Below are positions 50,817 to 62,222 of a DNA stretch of 64,000 nt, one piece after another. The notes beneath the pieces are model-generated. The model was not told the origin of the DNA. It worked only from the letters and a program-made list of their open reading frames with translations, and searched no databases. The translations under genes and the position numbers were made by a program. Position 1 is the stretch's first letter, and each line of letters begins with the position of its first letter. The stretch covers positions 207,168 to 271,167 of the forward strand of contig NW_003101656.1 in the NCBI RefSeq assembly GCF_000003855.2. The letters are read 5' to 3'. This stretch comes from Blastomyces gilchristii SLH14081 (lineage: Eukaryota > Ascomycota > Eurotiomycetes > Onygenales > Ajellomycetaceae).

Positions 50817-51148
50817 TGTGAGAGATCTATGTCAAATAGATTGATATAATAAATAGAACTTATATAACAAAGAGAAAAATGTTAAAGAAGAAAAAGAATG
50901 AGAAAGTGTGAGAATCAGTGACTGAAGTGAATATTTATACATATATGCACTTGTGTACACAGTGGAGTTTCGGAGTAGAAGAATCTATACATGTTTGTGG
51001 CGGCTGAGGATTGATGATTGAGAATGGCTGACAATCGGAGTGGCGGCTGAGAATCGGTGATCGAGAATAGCCGAGAATCGGAGCGTACGGGTAATCTGTG
51101 AAGTGTAACTGAATAGTCTATATAATTGATCGGGCGCAGCCCGTCATA
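50817..51148 (-). repeat. 5' LTR of copy F
   Basis: 332 bp. The outer (right) half keeps many CpGs and repeats of a GAGAATCGGTGATCGAGAAT-like U3 unit; the inner half is mutated. Complement of the self-priming site (AAAAATGTT) lies near 50876. Ends GGGCGCAGCCCGTCATA. Confidence 0.92.
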
Positions 51149-54100
51149 GTAATACTACAGTGACTCTAAGCAATGTTGAAATTATAACAGCAACAGATAG
51201 CTGATATACATGCAACTCAATAACTTCAATATAAGAAAATTCAATAATTAACTCAACAGAGAACTCATGCAACTCTAGCATTTACAGAATTGAATATAAA
51301 AATACTGAAAGAATACTTAGATACTTCTGCATATTTCAATACTTCTGACCTAACTCTCTACTCATTATGAAGAATGAAAATGCTTACAAACCTGAGTATA
51401 GATGAAGATGCTATCAATTCATTAATTAATCAAAATTGATATATTAATGAACAATTGAAGAATCATATGAAATAAAAGTTTCATTCATGAATAAAAGCAT
51501 GTACATCAGTATTATGAACATCTGATAATATTATCAAACATCTTAATATTCTGTTTCAAGACACTGCTATATAATAGAAAGTATGAGATTAATTACAGAG
51601 TGTCTGACAGAGAATCACTTCTCTTACAACATTCATTCCTGGATTTGATACTCAGATCTTAGAAGCAGATAATGAATTTTGAGAGAATTGAATGAAGATT
51701 AGCATGCTCAAGAAGACATTAACTTTCAAACTCTTACAGACTCTTATAAGTGTAAATAAAGACTCAACTTATGAAACCTTCTGCACACAGCTCTGAACAT
51801 TGAATAACTATCTTATTAAGATTAAGAGTATACAGAACAGTGGCAGAAGATGTTATATCTCAGTCACTTATACATCTGCACTGAAGAATAATAATAATGA
51901 TGCAGATATCATGAACTGAGTAGATTTAAATATCTATACATAAGCAAGAGTTTTCATTATTTAAACAGACTTCTGAGGTTCTGAAGTCACTTCTGAAGAA
52001 GTCACTTATCAATGTCAATATAAAGTATATATCAACTGTAACTGATCAGAATATATTACTTTCAACTGCTGATTAATCTATATATCTTCTCACTTAAGAG
52101 AAAGATTAGTGCTTTCTTACTCAAAGAATGAATCAGCATCTGTCTGCATCAATCACATTGCAGTGAAGAAAGATTCAGAGAATAACTATAAGAATATCTC
52201 AATAAAACAGGGAAAAGATTGGCTTCTATTTAAATTTGTCAACAGAAGCTTAAAGAGGTCAGTTGACAATAATTTGAAGAAAAGATAATAATAAATACAA
52301 TTTTTATATCTACTGTGATGAATAACATGTATAATATGAAAGTAATAATAGATAATAAGCTATGTCATTATGCAATGATTACATCTTCAGTTGTAAGATA
52401 TTATAAGCTTTAGTGTATTCTCATATCAAAATTCTGAGTCTGTACAGAATTTAATGATACAAAGAACATTTATACTCATTACACAATGAAGTTAATCATA
52501 GATATTAAAGAACATCAACATGAAGATACCTATATATACAAAGTTAATAATCTCAATTATAATTTTATATTAGAACTTGTCTCACTATCTGAACAAGGTA
52601 TCTTACTGAATGCTTAAAACAGAACCTTAATATTTTCTAACAATAATAGAGTTCACAAAGATGATATTTATAAAATCATGAATCTGACACAGATCTCTGT
52701 CAACATGTATAAAATACTTTAAAAAAGAGATTACTGACAGTAGAAATATATGATAATGAACTTCATCAGTCTGACTGATATTAAAAAGACTCTAGAAAAG
52801 TTATTCTGTATTATAACAACAGATTCTTGTACAAAACTCTCTTAATAATATTATGAATATCTAGATGTCTTTTAACAAGATAATATTATGAACATATCTC
52901 TCTTACAAGGCTTAGAAGTGAATCACAGTATCAAGTTAGAGAAGAAAGATAAGAAAGACTCTAAATTATTATAAGATTCTCTTTATAACATGTTCTGAGA
53001 TGAACTCCTTCTTCTTTGAAAGACACTTAATAATCTGTTGAATACAGAATTCATATGTATTAGTAACTCTTCTACTGCAGTCTCTATTCTCTTTACAAAG
53101 AAATCAGATAAAGAACTCTGATTCTGTGTAAACTATTGAGAACTGAATAGATTAACAAAGAAGAACTGTTATTCTTTATCTCTTATTAATAAAAGTCTAG
53201 CCTGTATTGAACAAGCTCAATGATTTACACAGTTAGATGTTCTTACTGCATTTCATAAGATCTGCATCACTGAAGAAGATGAGTGACTTACGGCATTCTG
53301 AATATGATATAATCTCTTTGAATAAGTAGTCACATTCTTCAGACTGACTAATACTCTCAGTATATTTCAGAAGTATATTAACTAAGCACTCTGAGATTTC
53401 CTTGATAAATTTGTATCTGTATATCTCAATAACATTCTCATCTTCACTGATGAGTTCAGAAAAGAATATCAAGAACATATATAAAACATATTACAATAAC
53501 TACAGAAAGCAGGAGTACTGATAGACATAGATAAGTATGATTTTAAGATTAAAAGTATAAAATATTCAGACTTTATCATAGAAGGTGATAAGAGAATCTG
53601 AATAAATTGTGAGAAGATCTCTGCTATTCTTGAATGAAAGGCTCTGCACACTGTGAAAGATGTATAAAGCTTCATTGAATTTACTAACTTCTATCAGTGA
53701 TTTATATGAAACTTCTCAGATGTTACAAGATCACTGATAGAACTTACTAAGAAGAACTCAGTATTTCAATGATCAGTGATTACTGAAGCTGTATTTAAAC
53801 AGATGAAGAAGATGTTTATTAATACTTCTCTACTGATAATATACAATTCTGATTATAAGACAGTTATTAAAGCTGATTTCTCTGACTATGTCACAGAAGA
53901 AGCTATATTATAATATAATAATAAAGATATCTTACAATTATACATATTCATGTCTAAGAAACTGAGTTCTGCTGAATACAATTATGAGATCTATAATAAG
54001 AAACTTCTTATAATTGTACACTGTCTAGAAGAATAAGACTCTGAACTTCAAAATATCTCTGAATTTAAGATAATCACAGATTATAAGAATCTCAAGTACT

Positions 54101-54322
54101 TTATAACTATCTGTAAACTCACTGAATAACAGATATAATGATCTGAGTTCTTAAGCTGCTTTCATTTTATAATACACTATCATTTCAGCAGTCAGAACTT
54201 GATGACAGATGCTCTCTCATAACAAGAATAAGATATACTGTCTGATATAACAGATACATACTGAATGAATTAAGAACATCAGCTCATGAATCTGCAGATA
54301 TTAGTTAATTATGATGAGATAA
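51149..54322 (+). pseudogene. Copy G: gag C-terminal part, protease, RT, RNase H
   Basis: Continuation of G after F, aligned base-for-base with 1-2611 of B1. gag runs to about 52270 with the zinc-knuckle region near 52020-52075. Protease starts near 52290. RT at about 53000-53720, with the YLDD position reading YLNN near 53419. RNase H to about 54260. Stops at Trp, Gln and Arg codons throughout. Minus-strand open pieces at 53233-53675 are shadows. Confidence 0.87.
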
Positions 54323-54330
54323 CTTATAAC

Positions 54331-54836
54331 TAGACTGACCGTGTGACCGTGTCTGAGACCAGGACCAGATTTTTTAATAGTTTCATTACGAATTCGACCG
54401 ATCCCATTACACGGTTTTAACATTCCATAGTAGTCTCATACTGTCTCAGTGAGACTTACTGTCTACTCTTATCACATTTTCCAAATGAGATCATGATTTC
54501 TACTTCTCAATTTAAATTATTTTTATTGCTTTAAATGACTTTAAATCTCATTTGAGCATTATCAAAAAGTGTTACTTTTTAAAAAATTAAAAATAGTCTA
54601 AAAACAACCTTAAAATGTCTAAAAATAGTAACTTTATATCAAGAATGAGACTAAATGAGATCAAATGAAACCACTTTCTCATTTTTTTCAAGTCATGATT
54701 TCATTTTAAGATCTCATATATGATCACTTTGCATGTTTTTTTAATGACTAGTCCCAGCGGGATTCACGCCAAGAAATGTATGAGACCAGATCAAATAAGA
54801 TCAAACATGAAATTCATGATCCCGGCGGCCAGTCTA
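54331..54836 (+). mobile_element. 506-bp hAT-like non-autonomous element N2
   Basis: 506 bp, perfect 8-bp duplications CTTATAAC (54323-54330 and 54837-54844). Ends TAGACTGACCG and GGCCAGTCTA, as in the hAT element and N1. It is uninterrupted and shows the empty site where D entered N1. Non-coding. Central sequence includes a conserved TTAAATTATTTTTATTGC stretch shared with N1 but not with the full hAT element. Confidence 0.96.
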
Positions 54837-54844
54837 CTTATAAC

Positions 54845-55865
54845 ACTATATATACTTTGCTGATCAGAACATTCTTCAGATCTACACTGAATGAATTATA
54901 ACATACAACAGTTCAAATTGATGAACTTCTTTCAGTACTCACTGAAGCAGTATATTAAGAAGTACTCTGATTTCCCTCAGAACTATGTATAAGAACTGAT
55001 ATCTCAGAATATTTAATTAATCATAATAACACTCTATGATTCTGTGTATGATACTGAGTCTCTCACTTCAAACTCTTATACATCTGAATAATGTAAGAGA
55101 TGCATGATTTGTGTATAACTAATTATTCTGACTGTGAATAACTGTATAAAATAATCTCTTGAGAGTTTCACTGATCTGAGATATTAAACAGTATCAGACA
55201 CTTTATCTGAAACTGTAACTACTGTTCTTCTATTATCTTATGAAAGAACTGTAGAAAAGATCTACTGAAATTACTTAATATTTCTAATAGAATATGATAA
55301 GATGTAGTAATTAACTTCACTATTAATCTATCTAAGAGTAAGAGTTGTAAGAATATTCTGATCATTATTAATCAATTAAGTAAAGATATAATATTGAAAT
55401 CTTATAATAAGATGAATACTTAACAAGTTGCTGAAGTCTTCTTACAGAGTTCATTCTATCAGATAGATAAGTTACTGAAATCTATTATATTAGACTAAGA
55501 TTATCAATTCATAAGTGCTCTCTGAACAAGAATCTGTCAAGTTCTCAAGATTATATATTGTTTATTAAGTATCTATCACTCTGAGACTGATAATATATTA
55601 GAATAAATAATTTAGACTGTAAAGAACTATCTTTATATATTCTGTAATTATTTATAGAATAATTAGTATAATCTTCTTCTACATGCAGAGATCACTATCA
55701 ATGATTAAGATACTATTTTAACAGATATAAGCCTGTTCTTTCTTATACATAGTTATTATATAAAGATGTTAGATCTTCTGAAGACTACATAGTTTACACT
55801 GAATCTCTACAGTTCAATTCAGATCACTGATAATATGATAATAAAACTTTGAGATATCTGCAACT
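54845..55865 (+). pseudogene. Copy G: integrase
   Basis: Continues the G polyprotein after N2. Zinc-binding region at about 54980-55160, catalytic core at about 55300-55720, matching 10985-11960 of B1. Interrupted by the SINE at 55866-56267. Confidence 0.82.
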
Positions 55866-55878
55866 AAGTAGAAGTCTT
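55866..55878 (+). repeat. Left target-site duplication of the SINE
   Basis: AAGTAGAAGTCTT, repeated perfectly at 56255-56267. Copies B1 and F have this integrase sequence only once, so the duplication came with the insertion. Confidence 0.95.
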
Positions 55879-56254
55879 ATTATTATTATTATTATTATTA
55901 TTCTTTGATTATACTCATATGCAAGCGGAGCTTATGATGAGTTCTTGCGTGATGTTAAATACAGGCCAAGTGTTGATTATACAGGGGGAAATACAGGTGT
56001 TGAGACCACGCCAAGATAACAAGAACATAGGAAATACAAAGAAGTGACAATTAGATACATGCAATAATAACTTTCTAGCCTAGGAACATAGAGTGATTTA
56101 TTGCAGCGATTTGTACACTGCTGTATTTATTAGAAACCTGAGGTGCTTGAGTTCTGGATTTAATGTATCCCCTGCGGGTTTCGAACCTACACGCCTTGGT
56201 TTCCCACGCCAAGGCGCTACCGGGTGGCCGCATTAACCATTCAGCCACCGGGGC
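55879..56254 (-). mobile_element. Full-length tRNA-derived SINE
   Basis: 376 bp on the minus strand with 13-bp perfect duplications. The 5' head (right end, 56254-56170) has RNA polymerase III promoter boxes: A-box-like TGGCTGAATGGTTAATG and B-box GGTTCGAAACC. The body is unique to this family (partial copy at 12909-13046). The 3' tail is an (AAT)n repeat (55879-55905). The 3' end next to the tail matches the LINE at 61835. It keeps many CpG and GG while the host element around it has almost none, so it is young or too short to be mutated. Confidence 0.93.
56170..56254 (-). tRNA. tRNA-related head of the SINE (not a working tRNA)
   Basis: Contains A- and B-box sequences and a long hairpin (CGCCTTGG paired with CCAAGGCG, about 56190-56214). 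The acceptor stem does not close fully, and the T stem has a mismatch, so a functional tRNA is unlikely. The isotype cannot be assigned safely; the hairpin loop would give GGG as anticodon. Confidence 0.6.
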
Positions 56255-56267
56255 AAGTAGAAGTCTT

Positions 56268-56760
56268 CATGACAAGCACTAAACAAGATCAAGAAGATTA
56301 AGTCAATATTTAATGAGATTTCACAGAGCAGTATAAGATAGAAGCTCTTGTATAATTGAATCTGAAGAATATACAGATCACATGATCATTCTGTACATTG
56401 AATTATCACTATGTGAAATACACAGTGACAGAGATTCTAAACAGCTATAACTATCATCTTAATACTTTATCAGAAATTCATAATGTGTTTCACATGAGCT
56501 TGCTTCACTGCACTATCTCTGACTCATTCTCTTCTTAACTGACTTCTGACTGACAGCTGCCAGGAATTGTAGAAGAAGATAATGAACTTGAATGAGATAT
56601 TGAGAATATTATTAATAAGAGATCTTACAGCTGCAGCTGATAATATCTTGTAAAATGAATTAAGTATGATTGTCTGATCTGAACTCCGAGTTTCACATTA
56701 TCTGAGATCACATCTCTTGACTGATGAGAGCTACGCACAATCAGAGAAGAGAGGGGCTAA
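56268..56760 (+). pseudogene. Copy G: integrase C-terminus and chromodomain
   Basis: Chromodomain at 56569-56760 begins VEEDNELEW, with the Trp codon now TGA, and ends at a TAA directly next to the 3' LTR. A polypurine tract (AGAGAAGAGAGGGG, about 56743-56756) overlaps the end of the gene. Confidence 0.83.
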
Positions 56761-57083
56761 TGTAGCAGGCTGCGCCCGATCAATTATATAGACTATTTCA
56801 TTACACTTCATAGATTTCTACCGCCTCATTCTCGATCACTGATCCTCGGCCGCTATGCTTCAATTCTCAGTCATTCTCAATCACTGATTCTTGACTGCTA
56901 TGAATGTGTATAAATTCTTTCGCTCTGAAGCTTCACTGTGTACATTATTACATTTATGTATAAATATTCACTTCAATCACTGATTCTCATACTTTCTCTT
57001 TCTTTTCCTTCTTTAACATTTTTCACTTTGTTATATATGACCTATAAATATCATATCAATCTATTCAGCGTAGGCCTCTTATA
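56761..57083 (+). repeat. 3' LTR of copy G
   Basis: 323 bp, TGTAGCAGGC to CTCTTATA. Same length as the 5' LTR. Contains TTAACATTTTTCAC, the LTR half of the self-priming match, and a TATAAATA box. Confidence 0.94.
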
Positions 57084-57088
57084 AATAA

Positions 57089-58300
57089 TTACTTATTATA
57101 AGCAGATTTCTGACTTACAGAATAAGACTGAGATCAGTTTTTATCAGAGTATGAAATTTAATAATAAAATAATGAACAAGCTTCAAAATAAAAGAAAGCA
57201 GAGTTAATATTCATTCATAGAATATGTTTATTTTAACTTATTAAATTCTTCACTATTTCTTATCTCTAAAATACTGACTTTTAATGATGATTTGAATCAA
57301 TCTATCTAGTACACTGTAGGCAATCTTATGAAGCTTATACAGATAATTCTCTGAAATTAAATAACTGTAACTGATACTATATAATGTCTCACTACATCTG
57401 TCTCTGTATAAAGAGATACTATGAGAAATAAGTTACAGATATACTAGAAGAAAGTTAAATATCTACTAAATATTAAATCAGTGATTATATTTGATAGCTC
57501 TAATTATAAAGTCTCACATATTAATATATTAGCTGATAAAAAAGTCATTAATGAAATTAACATTCTATTAAGAACTTAATAAGAATTCTCTTTTACATAT
57601 TATATTAATTCTAAGAAGTGAAAGATCTGTTCTAAGTCTCTATATAGGTATATGCTGTTAAGTCTTGTTAAAAATGTTTAAATTACTATTAAAACCTTAG
57701 AAGCTGACAATACTACAGCTCTATAAGACAAGATTAATATTGAATATATAATATCACTGACTGTAGAATGAGTTAATATCTTTAAGAAATTGATACAATT
57801 ATAAGTTAAGAATAGTGATTATCTTACTTTTCAGAGATATTTCTGCTATCTTATTACTTATTATAAAGAGTTCTGTCAGAGTACTGAAGATGTATATCAT
57901 AATCTTTTTTTTAACAATGTATAAGACTATCAAAGACTGTTTATTAAGTTATATCTGAATAAGTTTTTCTTCACTGATTAAGAACTCATTGTTAATATTA
58001 ATATCAATAATTTAATAAAGTAACTGATTAATTGCACATTGAAGAAGATTATTATCAAGTGAAAAAAGTAGTCTCAGACTGATTCTGTGACTGTGAAACA
58101 GAATAAGAACAAAGATAAGAACAAAGTTATAACTGTGTGAAAGTACATTCACTGTAAAAGATATGAATATATTATTAATAGATGTTTCATCTTACACTCT
58201 GATAAAAGAAATAAGAAGATGAACAAGAAGAATGATAATAAAAAGAAAGAGAAGAAAAATGACTTAATAAGTTCTCAATTCGCAGTAAATACAGTAATTA
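57089..58300 (+). pseudogene. Ty1/copia gag remains
   Basis: Degenerate copia gag read on plus, beginning about 57260. A zinc knuckle at 58144-58185 has CX2CX4HX4C spacing, with the first Cys and the His both changed to Tyr, and is followed by a Lys/Asn-rich tail. The mutation load is lower in GG/CC terms than in family A, but stops are frequent. The 5' LTR is not proven (see 13047-13398). Confidence 0.7.
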
Positions 58301-59859
58301 CAAAGATTAAGATCTATTTCTCTTTCATAGTTACTGAAAAATCATTCTCTAGATTTTGATATTTAAATACATATGTAAGTCTGAATATGATGCATACGCT
58401 TTATTCTTTTTTAAACATTAAATCTTTTAATAATAAAATCTCTGTTGATTCTGTGACTGAGAGAACTAAGTTTATCAAGAAGATTGAAACTGGTATTTTA
58501 AAGATTGAGAGTGATAATATTAACTCACAGAATCTTCACTATATTTCTAATATTACAGTTAACCTGCTCTTATTTACAAAGCTTGAAGATCAGAGATTCT
58601 GATTTACATTATCTTTTACTATGCTCTTATTGTTTATTTGCAGAGCTCTGAATAATGTCATTTTTCATGCAGTTCAGATCCCTCAGAACAAAATATATAA
58701 GATTATTAAACAGAAGTTTAATGAGAATTCTAATTATTCAAACAAGGCAGTCAAGTATATCACAATGTCTGATGAGCATGATTTTCACTGAAAAGTTAAT
58801 TTTTCTATGACTACTATTACTACTGTTGATAACATTGATTCTGCAGATGTGAAAACACAGATATTAAAGATATCAAAGACTCTTTTAAATTGAGATTATA
58901 ATCTCAGTCACATTCATACTGATGCTATAATCACTATAATCAAGAATTCTTTTACTGAAGTTATAATTGAAGATTCTAAAACTAAGTTCTTTTACAAGAA
59001 ATATATCAGAAAAGGTACGACATGAGATTATTTGAAAATATCAATGTCTAGATCTATTCAACTCATTGAGAAAATTTATATTAATCTTATACATAATGAA
59101 TGTATATTGAATGATCTTTCTGATTACTTCTTAGAGATCTGTCAGAGAATTAAATACTGAATACTTATTATCTGTGATGTGAGTCACTATCATTAAGTAT
59201 ATTTCTTAAAGTTCAAGAATGAGACTGTTCAATACTTTGAGTTATGACTCAGATTCATAAGTAATCTCAGATATACAGTCTCTGCTTTTCTATAGACTGA
59301 TATTGATGATGTTTTTCAATTCACATATATATACACAGTCATGAATTCACATAATATCAAATGAGAATTAATAACATCTTATTTATCACATCAAGATGAT
59401 CTTTCTGAATGTGAAATTCACACTATCATGAAATGATTTAGAGCTGCTCTTTTGAAAGATAATCTCTTCAAGAAGTTCTGAGCAGATGTTCTAGAGACAG
59501 TGATTATAATAATTAATAATACTTTCATATTTACAGTTCTTTATAACTTGAAATTTTAATTCTCTACTGCAGAGACTTCTGTGATTTCAAGGTTATATAA
59601 GATTTCTTGATATACACTTATAAACACCTCACTAAATGTGAGGAATTTTCACTGATTAAGTGCAGAGGTTTTTATTCACTTACATAAATCTCAGAAGCTC
59701 ACAGATAAGCTTTCTTTATATATCAATTTCTATTATATTATTAAATTCAGTGACATATTAATCTATCATCTATCAAATTCTGAATCTGATAAGGTTATTA
59801 TCTGTAGTGATGTGAGGTTTCTGATTACTTAAAAATTGAAATCAGTTATATCTATGACA
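58301..59859 (+). pseudogene. Ty1/copia protease and integrase remains
   Basis: Protease region at about 58330-58610: the open block 58387-58602 contains LYSFLNIKSF, typical downstream of the copia D-[ST]-G. A pre-integrase HIHTDAI block lies near 58905. The integrase core at about 59030-59540 contains DDLSECEIHTIMKW and LFKKFWADV, matching the copia pattern of a Glu-containing helix then K-F-W-A. The integrase C-terminal region with SDVRFL at about 59800-59830 follows. Protease-integrase before RT marks it as copia, not gypsy. RT and RNase H are missing because family A copy I starts at 59860. Confidence 0.85.
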
Positions 59860-60026
59860 TGTGATTCGGAAGAACGTACGATCACTGGATAATAACGCGG
59901 CCGCTTCCGAACTTGCTTACGAATGTAAAGAAGTCATAGCGGCCATCAATTAATTTAATGTACTGTATATAAGAAGTCAGTGTCCATGTGTAATCACACA
60001 CTAACTCAAGCAATCTTTGAATCACA
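59860..60026 (+). repeat. 5' LTR of copy I
   Basis: 167 bp, starting TGTGATTCGG. Outer half keeps GAACGTACG and AACGCGGCCGC; inner half mutated (GTGTCCATGTG). Confidence 0.92.
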
Positions 60027-60438
60027 TCTGATAGCATGTTTAAAACTGATGAGAAGTGCAGACTTCTTCAGAGTATGATAATTTCATCTATGAAGTGATT
60101 TGTAGTTATCATGCCAGTGTGGTTATAAAATATCTCAAAAGATAGTATATGAAGAGTGATGAGTGAAAGAGTATCTGATTAATACTGCTTTACTTATTAG
60201 AGAAAAACTTCACACTCAGATGAATGTCATGTATGTGAACAGATGAGATATGAGAAAGAAAATGAGTGCAGTGAATCAGATTCAAAGAAGTCTACTCTCT
60301 ACTCAAAAGAAGAATAAAAAGAGAGATAATCATCATTGAAATTATATAATAATAACAGAAAATCAGAAGTCATATACATAATATAATAATATAATAATAT
60401 AATGATAGATATTATACAATCAATAAGAAATCACTGAA

Positions 60439-61834
60439 ATGAACATCTTCTCTAATTAATATAAACAATAATACTCTTCTCTGCTATCTGAACTAAAAGA
60501 TATGCAGAATCTCTTAGAGAGTTTACTCAAAGCAGTAAGAAAAGTAGCTGAGACCGCTGAACTGAAATTGAAGCTTCATATATATACAAGAATTCTAAAT
60601 AAAATCAAGGTCTTGCATATACAGTGACAGACTGGGACAGAAGTCAAACAACAATTGACATTTACTGCAGATCAAGTATTTACTATGAAGAGCTTTACTG
60701 ATACAATCATTATTATTAATAAGAATAGAGAAAACTAGATTGTAGACCTGTAGTAGAAGATTGAATGTTTATACAGATAGATAATTACACTGAATCTGAA
60801 GATCTTATTACAATTATTCACAATCTCTTCAGAAGTATACACATCATCAGAGATCACCGCACAGAATGAGACTTCAAATATAAAATACATTAAGTCAGAA
60901 GGTCTGCTGAAATCACTAAGCATTAATAACAACTGAAAAAATAAAGCTGTAATCAGCTGACTAAGTCAGATGTAATTATATTATCAGATCAAATGTGAAC
61001 TTACAGATAGATAGTTAATAGAATTTTAACAAGTCTTAAGATCTGCTACATTTCTATATAGAAAAGTGAAGTCATTATAAATTACTGATAAAAAGATGAA
61101 TCTCATATATCTGAAATGAAATTCATTCTTATGAATATAAAATGAGTTTTTCAAATGAATCTTATACATCTTTGAGAAAGTGAATGTATAAGATAAGTAT
61201 TATAAATACTTCACTGAGTGTAGACAAGTAAATAATCTTAAATCATACATTACACACTTCAGTTTACACTATCTTGTGTTGAATAAAGAGCTTTCAACAT
61301 CTTTCTATTTACAGATCTTCATTCATAATCTTACATCTGAGTTGAAAGCAGAATGAAAATGCTTAACCTCATCATCAGAAACAGTGAAGAAAGCATACAA
61401 CATTCTCATTGTATAGAAATAGATAAGTCAATTATAATAGAAAATACTGCAATTAAGTATATCTTAACAGAGAATAAATAATCAGACTTCTATAACACAA
61501 GTTACACACTCAGATGTAATGAATATACATTTGAATATCATCACTAAAGTATTCAATTCTCTGAAAAAGAAATTCTCTGAGTGAAAATCTTGATATCATG
61601 AGTATTAAGCTTGCTTTAACTGTGAATATTAAAATCATGATATAAAAGATTGCACACAGTATATGCAGTCAAGAGAAGCACAAGAGTTAAAAAACTAGCA
61701 TAATCAGTGAGCTCAGAGACACTTGCTGATATTCCATGAAAAGTCTTCAAAGTGAAAGAGATGCTCATGTTAGATGACTCTCTGAATTGTGGAAATATTA
61801 AGAGAAAGCAGGCTTCTGAATGAGGTGTGAGTGA
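60439..61834 (+). pseudogene. gag remains of copy I
   Basis: Same layout as gag in A, C and D. Zinc knuckle near 61612-61660 with Cys-to-Tyr changes. Truncated at the LINE junction shortly after the knuckle. The minus-strand open frame at 60735-60932 is a shadow. Confidence 0.78.
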
Positions 61835-62222
61835 TTATTATTATTATTATTCTTCAATTATAGATGTATGCAGTCAGAGACTATGACATCTACCTGAGAA
61901 CTTTAGTTCTCAGGGTTTTTTCTATGTCTGTAAAGTTAACTATTATACATTCATCAATTTCAGATATGCAGAATCAGAAAATTCCAGCTCAGAATACAAA
62001 AACTGTTTACAAATTGCAGTGTTGTAACATCTTTTGATACTTTGAAATCATTTGACAATATCATGACAAAAGAAAAGAGAAAAAGAACACAGTCTCAAAG
62101 ATAGACACATTAAATAGATAGATAGAAAGAAATTGAAAGGAAAAGATAAAGAAAAAGATAAAGTAAAGAGAGACTATAACAAAACAAATTATTAAAAGAG
62201 AGTGTATAGCTGTTTTAACAGA
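61835..62222 (-). other. LINE 3' UTR, stem-loop and AAT tail
   Basis: Non-coding. The last ~35 bases before the tail match the SINE 3' end: both share TGCATA, TATAAT and AAGAATAAT in order. The hairpin at 61893-61914 is a candidate RT recognition structure. Confidence 0.75.

Larger units (their letters stand above)
14049..51148 (-). mobile_element. Family B chromovirus copy F, minus strand, split by element E
   Basis: On the minus strand: 5' LTR 50817-51148, internal region 50816-47229, interruption by E (15872-47228), internal region 15871-14381, 3' LTR 14049-14380. Both LTRs are 332 bp. Perfect GTAAT duplications flank it (14044-14048 and 51149-51153). The 5-bp duplication matches that of copy G. 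Confidence 0.93.
13399..57083 (+). mobile_element. Family B chromovirus copy G, split by nested insertions
   Basis: 5' LTR 13399-13721 and 3' LTR 56761-57083, both 323 bp. Flanked by perfect AATAA duplications (13394-13398 and 57084-57088). The internal region runs 13722-14048, is interrupted by element F (14049-51148), and resumes at 51149. It is further interrupted by N2 (54331-54836) and a SINE (55879-56254). Order is gag, protease, RT, RNase H, integrase, chromodomain. G is the outermost element of a six-element nest. Confidence 0.93.
59860..61834 (+). mobile_element. Family A Ty3/gypsy copy I, 3' truncated
   Basis: 5' LTR 59860-60026 (167 bp), then TCTGATAGCATG, then gag from an ATG at 60439. 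Matches copy C up to GTGAGTGA at 61834, where the LINE tail begins. The rest of the element (pol, 3' LTR) is absent from the window. It inserted in the copia element. Confidence 0.9.

Noticed and set aside
56170..56254. A functional tRNA gene
   Set aside because: It is the head of a SINE with 13-bp duplications and an (AAT)n tail. Acceptor stem and T stem are imperfect.
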